Assembly (NCBI GenBank): GCA_016938425.1
Contig: JAFGUR010000024.1
Coordinates: 1 to 13,016 of the forward strand
DNA length: 13,016 bases
Reading direction: 5' to 3'
DNA from: Fusobacteriaceae bacterium
Lineage (GTDB): Bacteria; Fusobacteriota; Fusobacteriia; Fusobacteriales; Fusobacteriaceae
The position numbers and the translations under genes were made by a program. Below, one piece after another: positions 7,093-13,016 of this stretch (its first letter is position 1; each line of letters starts with the position of its first letter). The notes beneath the pieces were generated by a model. That model saw only the letters and a program-made list of their open reading frames with translations. It made no database searches and was not told where the DNA came from.

Positions 7093-8406
7093 CTAAAAAA
7101 TCGAAATTCTATTTAAATCAATAAAATATTTATACTCATTATTGTTAATTATAACTCCAAATCCTGCCCATGTATCATCTAATACTTTAAAACTAATTTT
7201 TGGTGATAATTTGTCATTGTTATAATCAAGTTCTTTTTCAAATTCTAATCCTAAAATTATTTTATCAAAAGGCAAAATTTGAATAGAAGCACCAAAAATT
7301 TCAGAATTATCCAATTCAATAGGAGAACTTATGGATAAAGATGTTAAAAGCATGTTAGAGTAAAAATTTCCTTGAGCTAAACCTATAATATAGCTGTTCC
7401 CGTTAGAAAAATCTTTTTTGTAAGCTAATCCTAAATAAAGAGGTTTTTCATCTATAGGAAAGGCAACTTTTATAATTCCATATGTAGGAGTATCTTTGTC
7501 TAAATTAGCACCAAAAGTGGCTTCAACAAATTGAAATACTCCTGTTTTAGCTACAAATAAATTACTTCTATCAAAATCAGATGATAAACTTAATAAATAT
7601 TGTTTTGGCTTTAAAATTTCAGACTTCTCAATATCCTTAATTTGTGGGATGTAATCAACAATATAAATTTTTTTCAAATTTTTATTAACAGTTTCAGAGT
7701 TTGCGTAAAATAAACCTGTAGGCTCGACAGTATCCCCTTCTTTAATCAAAAAAGTAGTCCTTATATCACCAGAAGCAAAAGTTGTTTCATTAAATACTTC
7801 TTCTGCAATGACCTCACCAACTTTCATTTTTTTAATTTCATTAGGTTCTTTAGTGAAAGAATTTATAAAAGGGTCTGAAAATCTGTAAATTTCCAAAATC
7901 TCTTTTTCATTAATATTTTGATTTTTACCACCATTTACAGTTATTTTGGAATCTTTTTTTTCTACTATTGTTATTTTTTTTGAATCTTCTGATAATATTT
8001 TTTTACTAAAAGTTTCTTTATTTTTTAAAAATAAAAATTCTTTAAAATCATTTATAGATTCTTTATTGTTAAAAGAAACAATCCATAAATAGAATTTTTT
8101 TGAATCTTCGTAGGAATCTACTTCATAAAAAGTAACATCATTACTTTTTAGTAAATTTCCATTTTTCGAGCTAATAAAATTATTTTTTTTATCTAAAATT
8201 TGACTTTTAGCTATTTCTAAAGCCTTTTTTTCGTAGTTTCTTTCTGTTTTATCAATTGTGACAATTCCTTCTATAACACCATTAATTTCATTATGTTTAA
8301 GTGTCCACCAAGGATTGACACCTTCAATTTTTTGAACAATAGGAAATTTTTCTTCACAAAAAATATTGAAAGAAAAAATAATTAATATCAAGAATTTTTT
8401 AAGCAT
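7093..8406 (-). CDS. Secreted protein of unknown function with FlgT-like middle region and probable beta-barrel C-terminus
   Basis: The 437-residue product has a signal peptide (MLKKFLILIIFSFNIFC, then EEK). The Cys17 context (NIFC) lacks the small residue usually before a lipobox cysteine, so lipidation is doubtful. Residues ~30-75 (NPWWT, GVIEG, then an Ala-containing helix) resemble LPP20-type N-terminal domains. Residues ~155-230 show the pattern of an SH3-like FlgT C-terminal domain: gly turn, LEIYRFSDPF (171-180), MKVGEVIAEEV (194-204), and IKEGDTVEP (221-229). From ~270 to the end, short alternating strands separated by Asn/Asp turns and a terminal Phe (NRISIF) suggest an outer-membrane barrel or beta-sheet domain. 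These domain assignments are by eye. The ATG at 8406 is preceded by GGAGTG (8417-8412). It starts 17 nt after the upstream gene. No flagellar genes are nearby, so a flagellar role is not implied. Confidence 0.8.
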   Translation of the reverse strand: MLKKFLILIIFSFNIFCEEKFPIVQKIEGVNPWWTLKHNEINGVIEGIVTIDKTERNYEKKALEIAKSQILDKKNNFISSKNGNLLKSNDVTFYEVDSYEDSKKFYLWIVSFNNKESINDFKEFLFLKNKETFSKKILSEDSKKITIVEKKDSKITVNGGKNQNINEKEILEIYRFSDPFINSFTKEPNEIKKMKVGEVIAEEVFNETTFASGDIRTTFLIKEGDTVEPTGLFYANSETVNKNLKKIYIVDYIPQIKDIEKSEILKPKQYLLSLSSDFDRSNLFVAKTGVFQFVEATFGANLDKDTPTYGIIKVAFPIDEKPLYLGLAYKKDFSNGNSYIIGLAQGNFYSNMLLTSLSISSPIELDNSEIFGASIQILPFDKIILGLEFEKELDYNNDKLSPKISFKVLDDTWAGFGVIINNNEYKYFIDLNRISIF

Positions 8407-8423
8407 TATATCACTCCAATAAA

Positions 8424-8729
8424 TTAGTCTTCGTCTCCACTATTTATATCTAAAACTCTACATTCAGCAATATCAAAATATTCTCCATCATCATCTTCAC
8501 CATATTCAAGGATAAAAGTAATATGAAGATGTCCTAATAAAAATCCTATAAGATGCTGTTCTTCATTATAAAAGTATTCAATTTTCTTTAATTTTGTTTC
8601 TAAAATAAGAGTAGCAATATCAGGCCTTTCATTAATTAATTCATTAAGGTCTTCTTTAAAATCAAAACCTAATTCTATAAACTTCTCATTAATTGCATTT
8701 AATCTTCTTTCTAATTTTTCTAAATCCAT
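8424..8729 (-). CDS. Small acidic protein of unknown function, first gene of the - strand operon
   Basis: The 101-residue cytoplasmic product is unrecognised. It begins MDLEKLERRLNAINEKF, a charged helical segment. A beta-strand-like stretch follows (FLLGHLHITFILEYG), and the protein ends in a very acidic tail (GEDDDGEYFD, later SGDED). I place the start at ATG 8729: AGGTGG (8742-8737) lies 6 nt upstream of this codon. A longer in-frame start at 8768 is ruled out because the promoter -10 hexamer at 8764-8759 falls inside that extension, so it would not be transcribed. The next gene follows after 17 nt. No membrane segment or signal peptide is seen. Confidence 0.75.
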   Translation of the reverse strand: MDLEKLERRLNAINEKFIELGFDFKEDLNELINERPDIATLILETKLKKIEYFYNEEQHLIGFLLGHLHITFILEYGEDDDGEYFDIAECRVLDINSGDED

Positions 8730-8758
8730 TGTTAACCACCTTTCAAAATTGTGTAAAT

Positions 8759-8787
8759 ATTTTAACATTATTTATAAAAAATAACAA
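8759..8787 (-). promoter_or_regulatory. Promoter of the - strand three-gene operon
   Basis: Read on the - strand, TTGTTA (8787-8782) and TAAAAT (8764-8759) are separated by exactly 17 nt. TG one base upstream of the -10 (8767-8766) adds an extended -10 element. Transcription would begin near 8752, giving a leader of about 23 nt before the ATG at 8729. Confidence 0.75.
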
Positions 8788-8886
8788 GTTTTATATTGAA
8801 ACCTTTATTCCCAACTACTTGAAAAATAAATGGTTCTAACCTATTTATTATCGGCAAAAAAAAGTTTAGTTTTACTAAATTTTTTG
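8788..8886. promoter_or_regulatory. Divergent intergenic region with two operator-like inverted repeats
   Basis: This stretch lies between the -35 elements of two divergent promoters. It contains a bulged inverted repeat with arms AATAAATGGTT (8825-8835) and AACC-T-ATTTATT (8838-8849) around a 2-nt spacer. It also contains a perfect 15-bp palindrome, TTTAGT-TTT-ACTAAA (8865-8879), followed by a run of T. No open reading frame of credible quality is present. Binding by a regulator is inferred from symmetry and position only. Confidence 0.5.
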
Positions 8887-8915
8887 TTGACATTTGCTAA
8901 ATGCATAAGTATAAT
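8887..8915 (+). promoter_or_regulatory. Consensus sigma-70-type promoter of the pot operon
   Basis: TTGACA (8887-8892) and TATAAT (8910-8915) match both consensus hexamers perfectly with the optimal 17-nt spacer. Transcription would start near 8922, leaving a leader of about 70 nt before potA. That leader contains a small stem (ATTTGGG at 8958-8964 with CCC-T-AAAT at 8971-8978) ending 2 nt before the ribosome site AGGAGG (8981-8986). Confidence 0.9.
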
Positions 8916-8992
8916 TAATTGCTATTTTAATAAAATTAGCCATATTTTTTGATATAGATTTGGGAATTTACCCTAAATAAAGGAGGTATTTG

Positions 8993-10105
8993 ATGAAAGG
9001 AAGTAACATTAAAATTGAAGGTGTTCAGAAAAACTTTGGAGATGTTCAAATTTTAAAAAATATTGATTTAGAAATAAAACAAGGAGAATTTTTCTCATTA
9101 TTGGGACCGTCAGGATGTGGGAAAACAACTATTTTAAAAATGATTGCTGGATTTTTGGAACCAGATCAAGGTGCAATTTATTTAGGAAATGAAGATATTA
9201 CTAAACTTGCACCAAATAAAAGAAATGTTAATACAATATTTCAAACATATGCACTTTTTCCACATTTAAATGTCTATGAAAATATTGCATTTCCATTAAG
9301 GCTAAAAAAATTATCAAAAGAAGAAATTGATATAGAAGTAAAAAAATATTTAGAATTGGTAAAACTTTCTGAACATATAAATAAATTTCCACATCAATTA
9401 TCTGGAGGACAAAAACAAAGAATTGCAATTGCTAGAGCCCTTGTTAATCAACCAAGTGTATTGCTTTTAGATGAACCATTATCAGCTCTTGACGCAAAAT
9501 TAAGACAACATATGCTTATAGAACTTGATAATATTCATGATAAAGTAGGAATTACTTTTATTTTTGTTACTCATGATCAGGCAGAGGCACTTTCTGTTTC
9601 AGATAGAATAGCAGTCATGAATAAAGGTGAAGTTTTACAAGTTGGGACTCCTACTGAAATTTATGAAAAACCTGTAAATGAATTTGTTGCTGATTTTATT
9701 GGGGAAACTAACTTTTTAGAAGGAAAAGTTGTAGAAATTAAAGAAAATTACGGAATAGCCCAGTCTGATTTTTTTGGAGATATTAAGTTTGAATTAGATA
9801 AAAAAGTAGAGATTGGTAATAAAGTTAAAATAACAGTTAGACCTGAAAAAATTATTGTATCAAAAAATCCTCCAACATTTGTTGATGATAATGACAATGT
9901 TATAAAAGGGAAGGTAGAAGAAGTAATATATTCTGGATTTCAAAGTAAATTTTTCCTTGAGATAAATGGTCATAAGGAAAAATTATTTCAAGCTTTTAAA
10001 CAACACCACAATTTCTTTGTAGAAGATTCATCAGCAATTCACTGGAAAGACGAAGTTTATTTAAGTTGGGATTGTACTGATGGATATTTAGTTGAGGTGG
10101 TATAA
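8993..10105 (+). CDS. potA: Spermidine/putrescine ABC transporter ATP-binding protein PotA
   Basis: This ATPase energises polyamine import through PotBC at the inner membrane. The 370-residue protein carries all ABC motifs: Walker A GPSGCGKT (38-45), Q-loop Gln84, signature LSGGQ (136-140), Walker B VLLLDE (156-161), D-loop SALD (164-167) and the switch His194. A C-terminal TOBE-type regulatory region covers about residues 240-370 and includes VRPEKI. Length and order match PotA. The ATG at 8993 is chosen over the adjacent TTG at 8990 because AGGAGG (8981-8986) is 6 nt from the ATG. Its stop codon directly abuts the GTG start of potB, indicating coupled translation. It is driven by the consensus promoter at 8887-8915. 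Confidence 0.96.
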   Translation: MKGSNIKIEGVQKNFGDVQILKNIDLEIKQGEFFSLLGPSGCGKTTILKMIAGFLEPDQGAIYLGNEDITKLAPNKRNVNTIFQTYALFPHLNVYENIAFPLRLKKLSKEEIDIEVKKYLELVKLSEHINKFPHQLSGGQKQRIAIARALVNQPSVLLLDEPLSALDAKLRQHMLIELDNIHDKVGITFIFVTHDQAEALSVSDRIAVMNKGEVLQVGTPTEIYEKPVNEFVADFIGETNFLEGKVVEIKENYGIAQSDFFGDIKFELDKKVEIGNKVKITVRPEKIIVSKNPPTFVDDNDNVIKGKVEEVIYSGFQSKFFLEINGHKEKLFQAFKQHHNFFVEDSSAIHWKDEVYLSWDCTDGYLVEVV

Positions 10106-10972
10106 GTGAATAACAAATATACAGGGATTAAATATTCTTTACCGATGACAATTTGGTTAAGTTTATTTTTCGTTATTCCGTCATTAATTGTTACAGTAAT
10201 TAGCTTTATGAAAAAAGATGTTTTTGGTAGACTTGTGCCAAAATTTTCTGTGGAGGCGTATACTAGTTTAAATAATCCAAACTTTATAAAAGTAATTATT
10301 AACACAGTTGAAATCTCAGTAGTTTCAACAATTATAATAGTTTTACTTGCTATTCCAGTAGCATTATTTATAGCAAGATCAAAAAATAAAAGTTTGCTTT
10401 TATTTTTAGTAATAATTCCATTTTGGACAAACTTTTTAATAAGAGTATATGCATGGATTAGTATACTTGGTAAAAATGGATTTTTAAATAAAATGTTAAT
10501 AGAATTAGGAAATATTTCTCCTATATTTAAAATTATTTTTGGAGGAGCTCCATATAATTTTATGTACAATAAATATGCGATTATTTTTATTACTGTTTAT
10601 TGTTATTTAGCTTATGCAATATTACCTTTATATTCGACAGTTGAAAAATTTGATTTTTCTTTAATAGAGGCTGCTAGAGACTTGGGTGCTACAAAGTTTC
10701 AAGCTTTTATGAAAATTTTTATACCAGGGATAAAACCTGGAATCATTACAGCACTAGTGTTTACATTTATTCCTTCTTTAGGTTCTTATGCAATTCCACA
10801 GCTTGTAGGAGATAAAAACTCTTATATGATGGGTAATATTATTGCAAATGAATTAACTGTTGCAAGAAACTGGCCGAAGGCTTCTGCAATTTCAACAATA
10901 CTTATGCTAATAACAATTATTTTTATAGTCATAAGTAATAAAAAAAGTGAGGGAGGGGTAAAAAATGACTAA
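10106..10972 (+). CDS. potB: Spermidine/putrescine ABC transporter permease PotB
   Basis: This inner-membrane permease subunit pairs with PotC to form the polyamine channel. The 288-residue protein has about six hydrophobic segments (near 10-34, 62-90, 97-120, 157-178, 212-235, 258-277). The EAA loop that docks on PotA is EAARDLGATKFQAFMKIFIP (188-207), with the conserved Gly at 194. The segment FIPSLGSYAIPQLVG (221-235) is typical of PotB. It begins with GTG at 10106, immediately after the potA stop; GAGGTGG (10094-10100) within the end of potA supplies the ribosome site. Its 3' end overlaps potC by 8 nt. Confidence 0.95.
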   Translation: MNNKYTGIKYSLPMTIWLSLFFVIPSLIVTVISFMKKDVFGRLVPKFSVEAYTSLNNPNFIKVIINTVEISVVSTIIIVLLAIPVALFIARSKNKSLLLFLVIIPFWTNFLIRVYAWISILGKNGFLNKMLIELGNISPIFKIIFGGAPYNFMYNKYAIIFITVYCYLAYAILPLYSTVEKFDFSLIEAARDLGATKFQAFMKIFIPGIKPGIITALVFTFIPSLGSYAIPQLVGDKNSYMMGNIIANELTVARNWPKASAISTILMLITIIFIVISNKKSEGGVKND

Positions 10973-11744
10973 AAAAGACAATAGATTTACTTTTACTGTG
11001 TTTTTTATAACAATGTTATTTTTTTATATTCCTTTAGTTGTTTTAATAATTTATTCTTTTAATAGTGGAAAAAGCGCTAACTGGAATGGATTTAGTTTTG
11101 AATGGTATATAAAACTTTTCACAGATTCAAGTAGATTATGGGATTCTTTTGGATACAGTCTTCTTATAGGATTATTATCTGCAACTATGTCAACAATTAT
11201 AGGAACTTTTGGAGCAATATCTTTACATTGGTATAATTTTAAACATAAAAAATATTTAGAAATTATATCATACTTACCTTTAATTATACCTGATATAATA
11301 ATGGGAGCTTCACTACTTATAATGTTTACACAAATTAAATTTCCTCTAGGGCTAGCAACAATTTTTATTGCACATACTACATTTAATATACCTTTTGTAT
11401 TATTTATTGTGTTGTCTAGATTAGCAGAATTTGATTATTCAATTGTAGAAGCAGCTTATGATTTGGGTGCAAATGAGAAACAAACTTTATGGAAAGTTAT
11501 AGTTCCTTCATTATATCCAGCAATAATATCAGGATTTTTAATGTCAATGACATTATCTTTAGATGATTTTGTTATAACATTTTTCGTTACAGGACCAGGG
11601 TCATCAACATTACCATTACATGTATACTCTATGCTTAAATTTGGAGTATCTCCTGTAATTAATGCTTTATCAGTTATTTTAATTGCAGGGACAGTATTGT
11701 TAACTATATCAACTAAAAAAATTCAAAAATATATAACAGTTTAG
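10965..11744 (+). CDS. potC: Spermidine/putrescine ABC transporter permease PotC
   Basis: This is the second permease subunit of the polyamine importer. The 259-residue, multi-span membrane protein has a first hydrophobic segment at about 9-31 and the EAA loop EAAYDLGANEKQTLWKVIVP (162-181). The block LSLDDFVITFFVTGPGSSTL (197-216), followed by PLHVYSM, is highly characteristic of PotC. The ATG at 10965 overlaps the potB stop by 8 nt and is preceded by GGGAGGGG (10951-10958). The ribosome site for potD overlaps its own stop codon. Confidence 0.95.
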   Translation: MTKKDNRFTFTVFFITMLFFYIPLVVLIIYSFNSGKSANWNGFSFEWYIKLFTDSSRLWDSFGYSLLIGLLSATMSTIIGTFGAISLHWYNFKHKKYLEIISYLPLIIPDIIMGASLLIMFTQIKFPLGLATIFIAHTTFNIPFVLFIVLSRLAEFDYSIVEAAYDLGANEKQTLWKVIVPSLYPAIISGFLMSMTLSLDDFVITFFVTGPGSSTLPLHVYSMLKFGVSPVINALSVILIAGTVLLTISTKKIQKYITV

Positions 11745-11754
11745 GAGGAATTAT

Positions 11755-12786
11755 ATGAAAAAAATTTTAGCATTATTAGTTTTAGTTTTAACTTTTGTAT
11801 CTTGTGGTAAAACAGATTCAAATCAAGCTGATTCTAAAGAATTATATTTATTTAATTGGTCTGATTATTTACCAGAGGAAGTAATAAAAGGATTTGAACA
11901 AGAAACAGGGATAAAAGTAACTTTAGATTTATACTCTTCAAATGAAGAAATGTATGCAAAAATTTCGCAAGGTGGAACAGGTTATGATATTATATTTCCT
12001 TCAGCAGATTATCAAGAAATTATGATAAAACAAGGTATGTTACAAAAAATAGATAAGACAAAAATCTCTAATATATCAGAACTAGATACAGATATGGTAA
12101 AAAAACTTGATTTTGATCCTAACATGGATTATGTTGTTCCCTATGCTATAGGAGCTGTTGGAATTGCTGTAAATAAATCTAAAGTTTCAAACTATGAAAA
12201 ATCTTATAAAATATTTGAGGATTCTTCTCTTAAAGGAAAAAGTACTTTGTTAGATGATGCTAGACAAGTTTTAACCTCTGCACTAGTTTATAATGGGTTA
12301 GATCCTAAAAGTTCAAACCCTGCAGACTTAGCTAAAGCAAAAGAAACTGTTATGAAATGGAAATCAAATATATTAAAATTTGATTCTGATAGTTTTGGAA
12401 AAGGGTTTGCAAATGAAGAATTTTATGTAGTTCAAGGCTATTTTGAAAATATTTCTTCTCAAATAACAGAAGAACAAAGAAAAAATATGGATTTCTTTAT
12501 TCCAGAAAAGGGAGCTACTATGTATATTGATAGTATGGTAATTCCTAAGGACGCAAAAAATTATGAAAATGCTTTAAAATTTATAAATTATGTACATAGA
12601 CCAGATGTATATGTAAAAATAGTTGATTTCTTCTCTATCCCTTCGATTAATAAAGGGGCAGAAAAGTTGAGAAAAACAAAAGCACCTTATACTTTAGATG
12701 ATATGAAAAATACAACGCTAATTAAAGATTTAGGAGATGCATTGGAGCCTCAAACTAATTTATGGACAGAAATAAAATCGAATTAG
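11755..12786 (+). CDS. potD: Spermidine/putrescine-binding lipoprotein PotD
   Basis: This is the extracytoplasmic solute receptor that delivers polyamines to PotBC. The signal sequence ends at FVSC, so Cys17 is the probable lipidated residue and the protein is membrane-anchored. The 343-residue protein has the class fold features: LYLFNWSDYLP (30-40) with ligand-site Trp35, YDIIFPSADY (77-86), YAIGAVGIAVN (130-140), LLDDAR (165-170), and MYIDSMVIPKDAKNYENALK (256-275) with acidic Asp259. Two positions that are Trp in E. coli PotD appear as Tyr here (Tyr229 in QGYF and Tyr257 in MYID), judged from memory of the E. coli sequence. AGGAGGAA (11743-11750) precedes the ATG. Spermidine versus putrescine preference cannot be read from the sequence. 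Confidence 0.95.
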   Translation: MKKILALLVLVLTFVSCGKTDSNQADSKELYLFNWSDYLPEEVIKGFEQETGIKVTLDLYSSNEEMYAKISQGGTGYDIIFPSADYQEIMIKQGMLQKIDKTKISNISELDTDMVKKLDFDPNMDYVVPYAIGAVGIAVNKSKVSNYEKSYKIFEDSSLKGKSTLLDDARQVLTSALVYNGLDPKSSNPADLAKAKETVMKWKSNILKFDSDSFGKGFANEEFYVVQGYFENISSQITEEQRKNMDFFIPEKGATMYIDSMVIPKDAKNYENALKFINYVHRPDVYVKIVDFFSIPSINKGAEKLRKTKAPYTLDDMKNTTLIKDLGDALEPQTNLWTEIKSN

Positions 12787-12839
12787 TTATAATTTTATTA
12801 AGTTTATAATTTTTTATCGTTAAAATGAGAAAATAAAGG

Positions 12840-12871
12840 AGTAACTCTTAATTTATAGAGTTACTTTTTTA
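12840..12871 (+). terminator. Intrinsic terminator of potABCD
   Basis: Perfect 9-bp arms AGTAACTCT (12840-12848) and AGAGTTACT (12857-12865) enclose an 8-nt loop and run directly into a six-T tract (12865-12870). It lies 53 nt after the potD stop. The intervening sequence shows no gene. Confidence 0.92.
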
Positions 12872-13016
12872 TTTTGAAATATAAATAGAATATCTATTAT
12901 AAAGATTTGCTTACTTATTATTGTGAAAAAAAATACATACTTACATTTAAAAAATTATAAAATGAATAGAAAAATAAAAAGAAAGTTTCATTATTTTTTT
13001 TATAACCAGTAGTCTC
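12872..13016. other. AT-rich tail with no supported feature
   Basis: This stretch after the terminator is extremely AT-rich and has no reading frame with a ribosome site, no RNA gene and no convincing promoter. Weak hexamer-like sequences occur, as expected by chance in such DNA. The final bases (ATAACCAGTAGTCTC) are less AT-rich and may be the edge of a feature beyond the window. Confidence 0.5.

Noticed and set aside
6931..7116. 61-codon + strand reading frame over the dehydrogenase start
   Set aside because: It is antisense to conserved dehydrogenase coding sequence and shows no family features.
7093..8406. Lipoprotein assignment for the secreted protein from Cys17
   Set aside because: Phe precedes the cysteine, whereas lipoboxes need Gly, Ala or Ser at that position.
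8865..8886. Palindrome plus T-run as an intrinsic terminator
   Set aside because: The stem is only A/T-rich with one G-C type pair and no transcription unit ends here; an operator reading is more reasonable.
9228..9428. 66-codon - strand reading frame inside potA
   Set aside because: It is a shadow of the conserved ATPase region; no independent signals.
10057..10569. 170-codon - strand reading frame opposite potA/potB
   Set aside because: Long only because AT-rich permease coding DNA has few stops on the complement. It spans the potA-potB junction and lacks any domain.
12872..13016. Possible promoter or RNA gene at the right edge
   Set aside because: Only chance-level hexamers in very AT-rich DNA. 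The final bases (ATAACCAGTAGTCTC) are too few to assign to a tRNA or other RNA.
1..13016. CRISPR array, insertion sequence, prophage, toxin-antitoxin or defence system
   Set aside because: No regularly spaced repeats, no transposase or integrase motifs, no terminal inverted repeats with target duplications, and all recognised genes are housekeeping or transport types.

Overview
The window is about 13 kb of very AT-rich DNA (GC roughly in the high twenties of percent). It has short gene gaps, strong AGGAGG-type ribosome binding sites and a strong preference for A/T-ending codons. The gene content includes secreted proteins with short Lys-rich signal peptides, a possible outer-membrane barrel protein and a complete lipoprotein-anchored pot operon. 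This combination suggests a low-GC, double-membraned anaerobe of the Fusobacteriota (Fusobacterium or a close relative such as Cetobacterium). That placement is inferred from style and recognisable protein families, not from a database search.

Layout. (1) Positions 180-6010, + strand: a tightly packed eight-gene cluster, gaps from -11 to +14 nt, behind an extended -10 promoter near 143-148. Its order is a THUMP/SAM RNA methyltransferase, two tandem paralogous secreted proteins of unknown function, a small unknown protein, an HI0933/BaiN-family flavoprotein, a coiled-coil protein of unknown function, a cytoplasmic cyclophilin, and an MscS-type mechanosensitive channel. (2) A hairpin at 6037-6078 lies between converging transcription units and is symmetric enough to stop both. 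(3) Positions 6144-8729, - strand: a three-gene operon read from 8729 downwards. It holds a small acidic unknown protein, a secreted multidomain protein with a probable beta-barrel C-terminus, and a glycerate-dehydrogenase-like D-2-hydroxyacid dehydrogenase. (4) Positions 8730-8992: a divergent regulatory region with a promoter facing each way and two inverted repeats between them. (5) Positions 8993-12786, + strand: potABCD, a complete spermidine/putrescine ABC importer with start and stop codons touching or overlapping, ended by a clear intrinsic terminator at 12840-12870. (6) The last ~145 nt hold no gene that I can support.

How the genes work together: PotD (lipoprotein) captures a polyamine, PotB and PotC form the membrane channel, and PotA hydrolyses ATP. 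The first operon mixes RNA modification, redox, protein folding and osmotic-release functions with four unrecognised proteins, so co-transcription there does not point to a single pathway. I see no CRISPR array, insertion sequence, prophage, toxin-antitoxin or defence module, and no tRNA or rRNA. I do not see a clearly new biological system. The items most worth following up are the unfamiliar secreted proteins (1328-2415 and 7093-8406) and the symmetric operator-like element between the divergent promoters.
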